Source of the DNA: Deltaproteobacteria bacterium
GTDB taxonomy: Bacteria; Desulfobacterota; Desulfarculia; Desulfarculales; Desulfarculaceae
Direction: 5' to 3'
NCBI GenBank assembly: GCA_020444165.1
Contig: JAHLLK010000037.1
Location: forward strand, 1 to 54,813
DNA length: 54,813 bases
Part shown: one piece after another, positions 33,547 through 43,646 of the stretch
Layout: each line of letters opens with the position of its first letter
Position numbering within the stretch: position 1 is the first letter of the stretch
The notes under the pieces: model-generated
What the model was told of the DNA's origin: nothing
Seen by the model: only the letters and a program-made list of their open reading frames with translations
Database searches by the model: none
Translations under genes and position numbers: made by a program

Positions 33547-34051
33547 GGTTCACTCCCCGGCCTCGGCAGGCCGCGCCGTCTGGCGGCGGATAGGTGGCAA
33601 GGTGTCCCGGAGCCCCGGCCGCGGCCCAGCCGCCCGGGGCCCCATGCGGCCCGGCGCCGGCCCGGACCAGGTCGGCGCGGGTCAAGGGGGGACCTTTTCA
33701 TTTTTCCCAATCCGGGGAGGTTTTGTCCAGGGGCAGCGCGCGCTTTCCGCCGGCGGTGGAGGGAAAACCCGGCGGCCCTGGGAAAACAACCTGCCTCCGG
33801 CCGAGGGGTGTGCTAAAGTTCACCTACCGGGTAGTAATGTCCGAATCCCTCCGCCCCCGACCTTGGCGCCGCCCTGGGGGAGGCGGGCTTTTCCGCCCTT
33901 CGCTCTCTCCCCTGCCCCCAAGTGTTACAGGACCACACCCCCGCCGCGCCGCGGCGGGGAAGACTCCCACCGGCCGGCCGGACCCTGGCCGGGAGCCGCC
34001 CCGCTCCCGGCTCCGGCGGCCGGACGGCGGACGAACCGGCGGGCGCGCAGC
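33547..34051. other. Divergent intergenic region
   Basis: 505 bases between the minus-strand ArsC-like gene and the plus-strand histidine kinase gene. It is G/C-rich, with a palindromic run near 33940 (CCGCCGCGCCGCGGCGGG). No gene with a ribosome site and no convincing promoter was identified. Confidence 0.4.
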
Positions 34052-37000
34052 ATGAAGAGAACGGCTCTGGCGCTGGTATTGCTCTTGGCTTCCGGGCTCT
34101 TCCTGAACAGCCTGGCCCCCCGGCTGTTCATGGGTTTCAATTACCTGTGGGGCAGCATCCCCGTCCTCATCACCCTCTGTTATTTCGGTGTTTTTTGGGG
34201 AACCGTGGCCGGCTTGGTGGCGGCCAGTTGGACCTACGTCCTGTTCGGGCATCCCTACGCCATGGTCTGGCTCACCCTGGAGCCCCTGTTCATCGGGCTT
34301 TTGATCCGACGCTGGGGGGCCAGGAACCTGGTGCTCTACAACACCCTGTACTGGCCCCTGGTGGGCATGCCCTTGTTGTGGGTGTTCTTCCGGTTCGTGA
34401 TGCACCTGCCCTGGGTGGGCACCCTGCCCGCGGCCCTCATGTTCTGGTTCATCGGCATCACCAACTCCCTGTGCGCCACCATCCTCATGGAGTGGCTGCC
34501 CCTGGCCGCCTGGGCGGGCCGGCCCCAGCTGCGCCGGCCGCTCAGCATGCGCCAGGCCATCTTCAGCCTGATGATGGCCATTGTGCTCTTGCCCGCCCTG
34601 TTGGCCATGGTGCTCAACGGCCGGGCCACCCTGGCCGAGGCCGAGCGCACCATCAGTAATCGCCTGGTGGAGGCTTCCAGTAATATTGCGGCGCGGCTCA
34701 AGGAGCTTTTGGCGGACCAGGCGGAGCTGATCTCCCTGGTGGCCGAGCGCAGCCAGGGCCAGGGGCCGGAAAGCCTGCCGGACACGGTCCAGGGCCTTTT
34801 GGCGGTGTGGCTGGCGCCGCCGGGGCAGGGGCCCCGGCTGGTGTTCCAGAGCCGGCCCCATCCCCCCCCGCCCCCGGAACCGGGGGACCAGAGCCCGCTG
34901 CAGGCCGGCGGCCGCCCCGGCGAACGCGTGCTGTACCTGCGCCAAGGCAAACCCGGCGGGACCCGGCTCTGGGCCGCCCTGGACCCCCGGCACCTTTTCG
35001 GACCGCTGAGCAACCAGGAAGCAAGGGACTCCCCGGCCTGGCTCTCGCTCTTGGGGCCCCGGGGCCGCCTGCTGTTCACCAACCGCCCCGATCCGGCCCG
35101 CCGGGAAGCCCATGAGCCCGCTCCGGGCGAAATTCGCCGGCCCCTGGCCGGCGGGGTGTATCAGCTCCTGCCGGCCATGCCCAGCTACATCACCCTGTGG
35201 AGCCGGGTGCAGCGCTCCTGGTACGGCAAGGAGACGCCGGTGGGACCGGGGGGGGCCTGGACCCTGGTCCTGGAGATACCCTTCGCGCCCTACCAAAAGC
35301 TCCTCCTGGAGCGCCAGTCCCTGGCCCTCATGCTGCTGTTGGGCCTCAGCCTGGTCACCCTGGGGCTGGCCACCTATTTCAGCGGCCGTTTCGCCCGGCC
35401 CATCACCACCCTGGCCCAGATCACCACCGGCCTGGCCAGCCGCATCCAGGAGGGCGGTCCGGTGGAGTGGCCCGCCAGCCGCGTCCACGAGACGGCCGTG
35501 CTCATCGCCAACTTCCAGCAGTTGGCCGCGGCCCTGGCCGCCCGGTTCCAAGAGGTCCTGGGGGCCAAGGAGACCCTGGAAGAGCGGGTGCGGGCCCGCA
35601 CCGAGGACCTCAGGCAGGCCAAGGAGCAGGCCGAGCTGATCTTCCGCCTGGTGCCCAGCGCCATCGTGGCCCTGTCCCAGGAGCGCCGGGTGCTCATCTG
35701 GAACGACAAGGCGGCGGAGATAACCGGCTATACCGCCGGGGAGATGCTGGGGCGGAGCTGTGACGCCTATTGCGCGCCGGCCTGCCCGGGCGAAAACTGC
35801 CCCCTGACCAACCCCGGGCTGGCCCTGCCGGTGATGCTCCGGGAGTGCGCCATCCGGACCAAGGACGGCGGCGAGCGCACCATCCTGAAGAACCTCGACT
35901 TCCTCAGGGACGCGGAAGGCCGGGTGACGGGCGTCATCGAGAGTTTCGAGGACATCACCGAGCGCCAGGCCATGGAGGAGAGGCTGCGCCACGCCCAGAA
36001 GATGGAGGCCGTGGGCACGCTCACCGGCGGCATCGCGCACGATTTCAACAACCTGCTCAGCATCGTGGCCGGGTACTCCGAGCTGGTGCGGGGCACCCTG
36101 GCCCCGGATGACGCCCGGCGCGGCGAACTGGCCCGGGTGCTGGAAGCCTGTGACCGGGCCAAATCCCTCACCGGCAATCTCCTGGCCTTTTCCCGGCCCC
36201 GGAAGCCGCTGTTGGAGCGGCGGGACCTGAACCAGACGGTGCGGGACTCCGTGGCCCTCCTCAGGCGGGCTGGTGCCCGAGAACATTGGGCTCGCTTTCA
36301 CGCCGGCCGGGGAGCCGCTTCCGGTGAGAGCCGACCAGGGGCAACTGGGCCAGGTGCTCATGAACCTGGTGACCAACGCCCGGGACGCCCTGGAGTCCGG
36401 CGGGGAGATCGAGGTCAGCCTGGCCCGCGCCCCCGAGGCTCCCGATCCCGCGGGGGCCGGCGACGGCGGGCCCCGGGCGGTGATCCGGGTGGCGGACAAC
36501 GGCCGGGGCATGGACGCCGCCACGGCGGAGCGCATCTTCGATCCCTTCTTCACCACCAAGCCCCTGGGCGAGGGCACCGGCCTGGGCCTGGCCATCAGCT
36601 TCGGCATCGTGCAGCAACACGGCGGGGAGCTGCGGGTGGCGAGCGCGCCGGGGCAGGGCGCCGTGTTCCAGGTGGTCCTGCCCTTGGCCGGGGAGGGAGA
36701 CGCGCCGGAAGCGGTGGCCTCTCCCGCGCCAGAAGCGGCCTCTCCGCTGGGCGGGCGGGAGACCATCCTGGTGGGAGAGGACGAGGAAGGGGTGCGGATT
36801 CTCGTCCGCACCATTCTCACCGGGGCCGGCTACCGGGTGCTGACCGCCGCCGACGGCCGGGCGGCGGTGGAGCTGTTCCGGGAGCGGGGGGACGAGGTGG
36901 ACCTGGCGCTTTTGGACGTGATCATGCCGCGGATGAACGGGCGCGAGGCGGCCCAAGAGATACTGGCCCTCCGGCCCGGCTTGCCGGTGATCTTCATGAG

Positions 37001-37166
37001 CGGCTACACCGCGTCGCTCCTGGACGGCGAGGACGGCGAGGACGGCGAGGCCGCGCGCCTCCTCTTGCACAAGCCTCTGGTGGCGCGGGATCTCCTGGAT
37101 ATGGTGCGGCGGGAGTTGGACCGGGCCGACCCCGCGGAGGGCCGGCCCGCACCCAGAGCAGACTGA
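34052..37166 (+). CDS. Hybrid sensor histidine kinase, interrupted by a frameshift
   Basis: Intact in one frame from ATG 34052 to about 36269 and in the +1 frame from 36270 to the stop at 37166. Restoring the frame gives about 1037 residues. Order: 5-6 hydrophobic segments (1-160), another TM at about 170-190, an extracytoplasmic region, TM at about 425-445, HAMP, PAS with a cysteine cluster ([14 protein letters not shown]), HisKA ([10 protein letters not shown], phospho-His), HATPase ([25 protein letters not shown]), and a receiver domain ([11 protein letters not shown]). The break is at the GGG run 36267-36269: dropping one G restores [15 protein letters not shown] sequencing error or a recent mutation is likeliest. 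Confidence 0.85.
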
Positions 37167-37236
37167 TAACGACCGCCGGGAGCGGAGGCCCCGGGGCGAC
37201 AAGGGTCCCGGCGACCCCCGGCGGCCGGGGGATACG

Positions 37237-37761
37237 TCAGGGGAACAAAAGATCCAGGACTTCGGCCAGCTCGGCCTTGGTAAAGGGCTTTTTCAGGATC
37301 AGGCTGGCCGGTGGCTCGGCCGCGTAAACCTGTTGCATATACGGGCCGCCGGTGACCAGCACCACCGGCATCTCGGGCCGCAACTCCCGCACCCGCCGGG
37401 CCAGCCCCGCGCCGTCCAGGCGGGGCATGTTGAAATCGGTGAGCACCAGATCGATGAGACTGGGCTCCTCTTGAAACGACTCCCAAGCCGCTTGGCCGTC
37501 CTCGGCGGCCAGCACCAGCCAACCCAGGCGGGACAACAGCCGCTGATACAACAGCCGCTGATCCGGGTCGTCCTCGGCCACCAGGACGCAACGCGCGGGC
37601 AGGCCGATCACGGTTTGGGGGGCCGGGGCCGGTGAGCGGAAGCCCAGGGGGGCGAATTCCGCGGGTTCCAGGGTGGCCGGCGCCCGGGGGCTGGCCTCCG
37701 GGGGGGCAAGGGTTTTCCCCGGGGCAGAAGGGTAGTGGTTGGCCCGCAGTCTGGCGGACAT
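37237..37761 (-). CDS. Response regulator, single receiver domain
   Basis: 174 residues. Residues 1-55 are Pro/Ala-rich and probably unstructured. Residues about 56-174 are a receiver domain: the acidic pair in VLVAEDDPDQ, the phospho-acceptor aspartate in LVLTDFNMPRLDG, the threonine in VVLVTGG, and the lysine in ILKKPF. There is no output domain. ATG at 37761 has GAGAGG eight bases upstream. It is convergent with the hybrid kinase (70 bases between stops), so it may be that kinase's partner, but nothing proves this. Confidence 0.9.
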   Translation of the reverse strand: MSARLRANHYPSAPGKTLAPPEASPRAPATLEPAEFAPLGFRSPAPAPQTVIGLPARCVLVAEDDPDQRLLYQRLLSRLGWLVLAAEDGQAAWESFQEEPSLIDLVLTDFNMPRLDGAGLARRVRELRPEMPVVLVTGGPYMQQVYAAEPPASLILKKPFTKAELAEVLDLLFP

Positions 37762-37922
37762 AGCTTATCCTCTCGGTATTGGCGCCCTGGCTGGGGTGGT
37801 TGCACGAACAAGCTGGAGAAGGCAAGGATGGTGGCCGGGAGCGCCGTGGGGAAATATGGGAAGTTAATATGTCTAGATTTTAGCGGAAGATAGGCAAAAA
37901 TGATTCGTAGTATTGTATTGGT

Positions 37923-37953
37923 AAACTATCAGGTAAAACCTGATAGTTTTTTT
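37923..37953 (+). terminator. Hairpin with T-run on plus strand
   Basis: AAACTATCAGG (37923-37933) pairs with CCTGATAGTTT (37939-37949), loop TAAAA, running into T7 (37947-37953). It lies between two minus-strand genes, where a plus-strand terminator is unexpected. The complementary minus-strand hairpin, downstream of the PAS-LuxR gene, would not be followed by U residues. Confidence 0.65.
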
Positions 37954-37995
37954 GTCTGGAGCCGGCACTCGATAACGGAAGGCAGGATCGATTAC

Positions 37996-38988
37996 CTATT
38001 TTAGTTGTCGCAAGTAGGCGGCCAAGCTGATTTTCTTTTTCTTGAGGCCCAGTTTCACCCGCAGGTTGTTGCGGTGGAACAGCACGGTGCTGCGGCTGAT
38101 GCACAAAAAGTCGCTGATCTGGTCGGTGGTGTGGCCGTTCCGGACCAGGCCCGCCACCTCCAGCTCCCGGTTGCTGAGGTCGTACTCCGGCGAGGACAAG
38201 GTCCGGGTGAAACCGGAGGTCAGCTCCACCAGGCCCGCTTCCAGGGCGTCCAGGAGGATCTCCCGCTGCTCCGGAGACTTGGCCTGCCGCAGGCGGTCCA
38301 GGCGCGGCAGCACGGTGCGGCGCAGGTTTTCTTGCACCGCGGTTTCCAGGCTCTGCCTTTCCATGAGGCGGTCGTCCATCACCACCCGGAGGGCGGTTTG
38401 GGAATCCTGCAGATTTTCCTGCCGTTGTTGGGCCCTCTCCTCGGCCGCCCGCTGGGAGGTCAAATCCACCAAGGCGGTAAGGTAGCCGCCCTGACTCACC
38501 GCGAGGGGAAGGGCGGAGGTGAAAAGCTGCACGGTGCGCCGGCCCGTATGGTCGCCCAGGAGGTTTATGTCGGGCGAAACGGCGGTGCCCCCCTGGCTGG
38601 CTTGCAGGAAGTGGGCCCTCAGAACCTCCGCGAACTCCAACTCCACGTAGGCGGAGATTTGGGTCCCTTCCAGGCGGCCGCCGTGGCCGAGGATCCCGGC
38701 GGCGGCCAGGTTGGCCTGCAACACCCGGCCGGCCGGGTCCAGCCGCAGGTAGCCCACCGGGGCCAGCTCGAACAGGGCATGATACAAACGGGTGGAGCGT
38801 TCCAGATCCTGTTGGATGTTTCGCAACTCCTCGTTTTGGATGGAAAGCTCGGCCTGGTGCACGTTCAGTTCCTGCAACAGCTCCAGCAAGTCCTGCGACT
38901 GGCCTTCCAGCTTCTGGCCGGTTCCCCGCAAAAGCCTTTCCGCCCGTCGCCGCAGAGTGGTTTCCCGGTCCTGATCATCAGAAATCAT
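37996..38988 (-). CDS. PAS domain - LuxR-type HTH regulator
   Basis: 330 residues. An N-terminal coiled coil (about 20-75, EELRNIQQDLERSTRLYH) leads into a PAS domain (about 70-190, FELAPVGYLRLDPAGRVLQAN), a second helical linker, and a C-terminal LuxR/NarL helix-turn-helix (LSNRELEVAGLVRNGHTTDQ, then STVLFHRNNLRVKLG). There is no receiver domain, so it is probably driven by PAS signal binding or by its partner. ATG at 38988 overlaps the stop of the CheB-CheR-PAS gene (38985), ATGA-style, so the two are co-translated. This pair is a common two-gene signalling unit in Desulfobacterota. Confidence 0.9.
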   Translation of the reverse strand: MISDDQDRETTLRRRAERLLRGTGQKLEGQSQDLLELLQELNVHQAELSIQNEELRNIQQDLERSTRLYHALFELAPVGYLRLDPAGRVLQANLAAAGILGHGGRLEGTQISAYVELEFAEVLRAHFLQASQGGTAVSPDINLLGDHTGRRTVQLFTSALPLAVSQGGYLTALVDLTSQRAAEERAQQRQENLQDSQTALRVVMDDRLMERQSLETAVQENLRRTVLPRLDRLRQAKSPEQREILLDALEAGLVELTSGFTRTLSSPEYDLSNRELEVAGLVRNGHTTDQISDFLCISRSTVLFHRNNLRVKLGLKKKKISLAAYLRQLK

Positions 38989-41900
38989 ATGTCCTTGCTT
39001 TCCCCGTCCTGGGAGCCGTGCACCTGGCCCGTGAGCAAAATGCGTCCCATGCTGCCGGGCTCCGTGTTCATGGGATGGGCGGCGAGGGTGACCCGGTTCC
39101 GGCCGGGCCTCGGCAAGGAATTTTCCAGCTCGAAGTCTGCGAAACCGGTTCCGGTCCGCAAGACGGCTTCCAGCTTTTCCCCCAGACCGGGGGCATCCCA
39201 TTCGCCGTTGCCCAGATTGCGTAGATAGCGGCCCTCTATTTCCGGGACATTTTTCCCGAACCAGGCCCGGAAGGACCGGTTGGCCAGGACCACCACCAGC
39301 TTGCCGTCCAGCACCACCAGCGGGGTGGGCAGGGTGTCCAGGATGTCGCGGGAAAATTCCCGGGAGAGGGCCAAGCGGTCCTGGGATTTTTTATGGGCGG
39401 AGATGTTGTTGAAGGTGATGACCACTCCGTCGATGACGCTATTCGTGGTGCGGAAGGGCATCACCCTCATCTGATACCATTCCTCCGACTTGGTGCGGAC
39501 TTCCCGCTCCAGGGTTTGCAGGGTCGCGAGCACCTGCCGGGCGTCGTCCACCAGGCCCGGATACTCCAGCTTGGTGGAAAGGTGTTCCACCGGCCGGCCC
39601 ACGTCGGAAGGAATGAGGTTTATGATCTTCTCGCACTCGGGGGTGAAGCGCCGGATGGTCAAGTCCCGGCCCAGGAACAGGATGGCCACCCGGGTGGAGT
39701 TCAATAGGTTGGTCATGCTCTCCTGGGTCCGGCTCAGCTCCTCGATCTTGGAGCGCAGCTCGTTGTTGACCGTGGAAAGCTCCTCGTTGACCGATTGCAG
39801 TTCCTCGCGGGAGGATTCCAGCTCCTCGTTGGTGGATTGCAGCTCCTCGTTGGTGGATTGCATCTCCTCGTTGGTGGACTTCAGCTCCTCGTTGGAGGAT
39901 TCCAGCTCCTCGATGGTGGTCTGGTGCGACTCCCGGGTGGCTTGCAGCTCGTTTTCCAGCTCCTGGAGGTGGCTCCGGTCGAGTACGTCCGGCGTGTCAG
40001 CCTCCGACGGCTTGGGGGGCGTGGTCCGGGCCTTTTGGTCCACGTCCTCGAACAGGATGGCGTAAATTTCCGAACCGCCGCTGCCCAGCTTCAGGGGATG
40101 CACGCTCAGGTCGATCACCTGGAAGCCGCCGTTGGTCTTCACCGCCACCCGCCGCGCGGTCCGGGGGCGGCCCTGGTTGGCGGCCAACGGCAGGATAAAG
40201 CCCAGCTCAGCCTTCAGGCCCTCGCGGGCCATCTGCATCACGTTCATGCGCGAGGGCCCCGGAGCGGGCTCCAGGTATTTGCCCGTGCGGCCGTGCACGT
40301 AGAGGATCTCCCCCTCGGCGTCCACCAACAGGGCCGCGGGCAGGACCACCTCCAGCAGGGCCTCCTTGGCCTGCCGGATCAGGACCTCCCGGGGCATGAT
40401 GAGCTCGGCCTTCACCGGCAGGGCGGGGGTTGGGGCGTACTCCCTGCCCCCGTAGCGCCAACTGGCGGGGAAAGTGACCCGGGGCTGCAAGGCCGAGGCC
40501 GACTCCCGCTTGCGGAAGATCTTCCACTTGGGGTCCAGGGCCTCGAAAAGCTCGGGCTGCCGCCCCAGGGATTCGGAGCTGCCCAGGAACAGGAGCCCGC
40601 CCTGGAGAAGGGTGTAGTGGAACAGGGGCAACAGGTTTTGTTGGGCCTCGTTTTTAAGGTAAATCAGCAGGTTGCGGCAGACCAGCAGGTTCAGCCGGGA
40701 GAAGGGCGGGTCCTTGAGCACGTCCTGCTCGCTGAACACGATGGAGTCCCTGAGTTCCTTCCTTACCCGGAAGGACTCGTGTTCCAGCCGGAAAAAACGC
40801 CGGAGACGCTCCGGCCGCACCTCCACCGCGATGCTGACCGGGTACTCGCCCTCCCGGGCCCGCTTCACCGCCTGGGGGTCGATGTCCGTGCCGAAGATCT
40901 GGAGGTTGAGGTCCAGGTCCAGCTCCTCCAGGCACTCCCACAGGAGCATGCCCACCGAGTAGGCTTCCTCGCCGGTGGAGCAGCCTGGTATCCAAACCCG
41001 GTATTTCTGGCCGGACCTGAACTGGCTGAGCTGGGGCTTCAGGGCCCGTTCCTTCAGGGCCTCAAAAGCCTCGGGGTCCCGGAAAAAGGAGGTCACCCCG
41101 ATCAACAGCTCTTGAAAAAGCGCCCGGGCTTCGGATTTGTCGCGGGCCAACAGCGCGGCGTAACGGTTGAAATCGACCATTTGCTGGAGGCTCATGCGCC
41201 GCTCCACCCGGCGGCGCATGGTGCTGGCCTTGTACATGCTGAAGTCGTGGTGGGTGGCCTGGCGCAGGTACTGGAAGATCTTGCCGGCGGCCTTGTCAAA
41301 CTGGCTTTCCCGGTCCTCGGGGCTTTCCCGCAGGCGCTGGGCCAGGGAAAAATAGCGCTTCAGCTCCAGGGGCATGTCGCCCGGCGCGGCGATGAAATCC
41401 GCCACCCCGGTGGCCCGGGCCGCCCGGGGCATGTCGGCATAACGCGCCGTGCTTTCATCCTGGATCATGACCAGGCCGCCGGCCGCCTTGATGTCCTTGA
41501 CGCCCCGGGCGCCGTCGCTGCCGCTGCCCGAAAGCACGATGCCGGCCGAGTTGGTCTCCAGCTCGGCGGCCAGGGAGCTGAACAGGACATCCAGGCCCAC
41601 GGCGTGGATATCCGCCTGGTCCCTGACGTGGAACTCGCCGCCGGCCAGGGTGGTCAGCTTGCCGGGCGGGCAGACCTGTACGTGCCCGGCCTGGGGCTTT
41701 TGGCCTTCCGCTATCTCGGACACCGGCAGGGTGGTGACCCGTTGCAGGATGGGCACCAGGTGGGACTTGCCGCGGGGATCCTGGTGCATGATCACCACCA
41801 GGGCCAGGTCCGCGTCGGACGGCAGGTTTTGCAGGAACTCCTGCAAGGCCTCCAGGCCGCCGGCCGAGGCGCCGATGCCCACGACAGGGAAGCCGGGAGG

Positions 41901-42161
41901 CATGGGCTCCTTGGGGAGGGGAGGCTCAGCAGGCTCGCCGTCCCCGGAGCCGCCGGCTTGGCTGGCGGGCTCCTTTTCCTCGGCGGATTTGCGTTTCCGC
42001 CGGGGGGCTGGTTTTTTCTTCGCGGCGGCGGCTTCGGGGGTGTCGGTATCGGGGGTGTCGGTATCGGGGGCGCCGGACTCGGGGGTGTCGGTATCGGGAG
42101 CGCCAGCCTCGGGGGTGTCGGGCTCGGACTTGGCGTCCTTGGGTCTTTTACGGGCGGGCAT
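38985..42161 (-). CDS. CheB-CheR-PAS fusion signalling protein
   Basis: 1058 residues. Residues 1-85 are low-complexity, with repeated DTPE/DTDTPE and basic stretches. A CheB methylesterase domain (about 92-280) has the catalytic residues in VGIGASAGG, VVIMHQDP and GSGSDGARG. A CheR methyltransferase (about 300-570) shows GVTSFFRDPEAF, GCSTGEEAYS and LLVCRNLLIYL. A PAS-like domain follows, then a long heptad coil of repeated STNEELQ/STNEELE units, and two PAS domains. ATG at 42161 has GGGAGG seven bases upstream. Such fusions regulate non-flagellar or stress pathways rather than receptor adaptation in several bacteria. Its partner here is the PAS-LuxR regulator downstream. Confidence 0.93.
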   Translation of the reverse strand: MPARKRPKDAKSEPDTPEAGAPDTDTPESGAPDTDTPDTDTPEAAAAKKKPAPRRKRKSAEEKEPASQAGGSGDGEPAEPPLPKEPMPPGFPVVGIGASAGGLEALQEFLQNLPSDADLALVVIMHQDPRGKSHLVPILQRVTTLPVSEIAEGQKPQAGHVQVCPPGKLTTLAGGEFHVRDQADIHAVGLDVLFSSLAAELETNSAGIVLSGSGSDGARGVKDIKAAGGLVMIQDESTARYADMPRAARATGVADFIAAPGDMPLELKRYFSLAQRLRESPEDRESQFDKAAGKIFQYLRQATHHDFSMYKASTMRRRVERRMSLQQMVDFNRYAALLARDKSEARALFQELLIGVTSFFRDPEAFEALKERALKPQLSQFRSGQKYRVWIPGCSTGEEAYSVGMLLWECLEELDLDLNLQIFGTDIDPQAVKRAREGEYPVSIAVEVRPERLRRFFRLEHESFRVRKELRDSIVFSEQDVLKDPPFSRLNLLVCRNLLIYLKNEAQQNLLPLFHYTLLQGGLLFLGSSESLGRQPELFEALDPKWKIFRKRESASALQPRVTFPASWRYGGREYAPTPALPVKAELIMPREVLIRQAKEALLEVVLPAALLVDAEGEILYVHGRTGKYLEPAPGPSRMNVMQMAREGLKAELGFILPLAANQGRPRTARRVAVKTNGGFQVIDLSVHPLKLGSGGSEIYAILFEDVDQKARTTPPKPSEADTPDVLDRSHLQELENELQATRESHQTTIEELESSNEELKSTNEEMQSTNEELQSTNEELESSREELQSVNEELSTVNNELRSKIEELSRTQESMTNLLNSTRVAILFLGRDLTIRRFTPECEKIINLIPSDVGRPVEHLSTKLEYPGLVDDARQVLATLQTLEREVRTKSEEWYQMRVMPFRTTNSVIDGVVITFNNISAHKKSQDRLALSREFSRDILDTLPTPLVVLDGKLVVVLANRSFRAWFGKNVPEIEGRYLRNLGNGEWDAPGLGEKLEAVLRTGTGFADFELENSLPRPGRNRVTLAAHPMNTEPGSMGRILLTGQVHGSQDGESKDI

Positions 42162-42508
42162 AAGGGGCCTCCCAGGCGTTGGCGCGAAGGGACCAAATAG
42201 GAAAATTATTATCAATGTACAATGTTCAATACCCCCACGTCCCGGCGATTCACGCCAGAGGGCGGGTAAATTAGTTTTTCCGGGAACTTTCCCCCCAAGC
42301 TGAAACAGGTGCGGCGCTGGCCCGGCGGGGCTGGTTCCTATCCGCCTCAAATCATATTTCTGACCTTAGTGTGCGATTTTTCCGCATAAATGCCAACAGC
42401 CGCCAGCAGACTTGCAGGCCCGGGGCCGCTGTGTCAACCTGAAATAAAGCCTATCAACTGCACGGCCGATCGCGACAGAGGGCCGCCGTTCCGCCACAAG
42501 GAGAGCAG
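42162..42508. other. Divergent intergenic region
   Basis: 347 bases between the CheB-CheR-PAS gene and the copper locus. It holds an A/T-rich segment (42195-42230) containing repeated ACAATGTTCAAT-like half-sites that probably includes the minus-strand promoter. A ribosome site, AAGGAGAG, precedes the YHS gene. No gene or terminator was seen. Confidence 0.4.
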
Positions 42509-42787
42509 ATGCGCATTTCCGAAGACAAATACGTGGACCCCGTGTGCTACATGGTCGTCAATCCCCAAGAGTCCGACATCTGGCTGGACTTCGAGGGGGA
42601 GCGCTACTTCTTTTGCGCCGAGTCGTGCCGGGAGAAGTTCCAGGCCGATCCCGCCCAGTACATCAAGCCCAAGAGCTGGTGGGACCGCTTCCTGGCCAAG
42701 CACATCAAGGCCAACGAGGAGGAGTTCGGCCCCCAGGGGCCGGAGTGTTTGAACAAGCTCATGGGCCCTCCCGGCGAGAAGTGCTGA
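42509..42787 (+). CDS. YHS-domain small metal-binding protein
   Basis: 92 residues. Residues 8-52 are a YHS domain: DPVCYMVVNPQES, then ERYFFCAESCREKFQADPA. It has the CxxM and CxxxC elements that bind copper or other soft metals in this family. The usual glycine after the first cysteine (DPVCGM) is tyrosine here. Another cysteine-containing tail ends PGEKC. There is no signal peptide, so it is cytosolic. ATG at 42509 follows AAGGAGAG. YHS domains are often fused to the N-terminus of heavy-metal P-type ATPases; here it is a separate protein 0.9 kb upstream of the ATPase, perhaps as its metal donor (inference). Confidence 0.88.
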   Translation: MRISEDKYVDPVCYMVVNPQESDIWLDFEGERYFFCAESCREKFQADPAQYIKPKSWWDRFLAKHIKANEEEFGPQGPECLNKLMGPPGEKC

Positions 42788-42935
42788 ACGACCGCGCACC
42801 CGCTCCGCCAAGTCATGGGATCGCCCCGGGGTGGGGCGTCCCTCATGGTCCGGGTGACCGGGGCCCTTCCCGCCGCCCTCCGGGGCAAGGGGGGAAGGTT
42901 GCCCTCGGCCCGTGGCTCCAGGAAAGGAAGGAAGC

Positions 42936-43535
42936 ATGAAAAAGATAATCGTCCTTTGCACCCTGGCGCTTTGCCTGACCGCCGCGCCCCTCTGGGCCGC
43001 GGACAGCGACTCCACCCCCGCGCCGCCGCCCGGCAACGAGGGGTACGATGGCGGGCAGGGCATGATGGGCCCCGGCTACGGCGGCGGCAACATGGGGCCG
43101 GGCATGATGGGCCCGGGATATGACGATGACTACATGGGTCCGGGCATGATGGGCCCGGGCATGATGGGCCCGGGCATGATGGGCCCGGGCTATGGCCGGG
43201 GCCACATGGGCGGCTATTACGGCCGCGGACAAGGTTACCGCATGGGCCCCAGCTACCAGGGTTGGCAGAACATGACGCCGGAGCAGCGCGAGGAGCTGCA
43301 AAAGATGCGCCGCAAGTTTATGCGGGAAACCTTGCCGCTCCGCCAGGAGCTGACCAGCAAGCAGATGGAATTGGACACCCTGTGGCAGGAGCCCCAGCCG
43401 GACCGCAAGAAGATCGAGGAGCTTTCCAAGGAAGTGGCCGAGCTGCGCTCCAAGCTCTTGCAACAGCGCGATCACTATCTCCTGGAGTGCCGCGAGAACT
43501 TCGGCGACCGCGGCTGGTCCTGCCCGGGCTGGTAA
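42936..43535 (+). CDS. CpxP/Spy-like periplasmic Met-rich metal-binding protein
   Basis: 199 residues. A signal peptide (1-21, cleavage near PLWAAD) is followed by a Gly/Met/Pro-rich segment (about 30-105) with repeats of MMGPG encoded by a 15-base DNA repeat (43141-43187). A helical LTxxQ-type domain (MTPEQREELQKMRRKFMRET) is the hallmark of CpxP, Spy and zinc-resistance-associated proteins. Methionine clusters suggest periplasmic Cu(I) binding. The C-terminus has two cysteines (LECREN and WSCPGW). ATG at 42936 follows GGAAGGAAG; an upstream frame lacks a ribosome site. It precedes the copper ATPase by 111 bases, separated by a weak hairpin. Confidence 0.88.
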   Translation: MKKIIVLCTLALCLTAAPLWAADSDSTPAPPPGNEGYDGGQGMMGPGYGGGNMGPGMMGPGYDDDYMGPGMMGPGMMGPGMMGPGYGRGHMGGYYGRGQGYRMGPSYQGWQNMTPEQREELQKMRRKFMRETLPLRQELTSKQMELDTLWQEPQPDRKKIEELSKEVAELRSKLLQQRDHYLLECRENFGDRGWSCPGW

Positions 43536-43563
43536 GCCGGAGGACGTTCCCCAGGATGGTGGC

Positions 43564-43595
43564 CCCTCCGGGCCCGGCGGCCCGGAGGGCATTTT
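43564..43595 (+). terminator. Weak hairpin between CpxP-like and CopB genes
   Basis: CCCTCCGGG (43564-43572) pairs with CCCGGAGGG (43581-43589), then CA and T4. It could attenuate read-through into the ATPase gene. It is too weak to call an operon end. Confidence 0.35.
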
Positions 43596-43646
43596 GGTGC
43601 GCGGCAAGCCTGCCCCGGGCCTGCCGGCCCGGAAAGGACAGGAGGA

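Noticed and set aside
36270..37166. Separate ATPase-receiver gene starting near 36273
   Set aside because: No ribosome site. The sequence is the direct continuation of the upstream kinase domain if one G is removed, so it is treated as one frameshifted gene.
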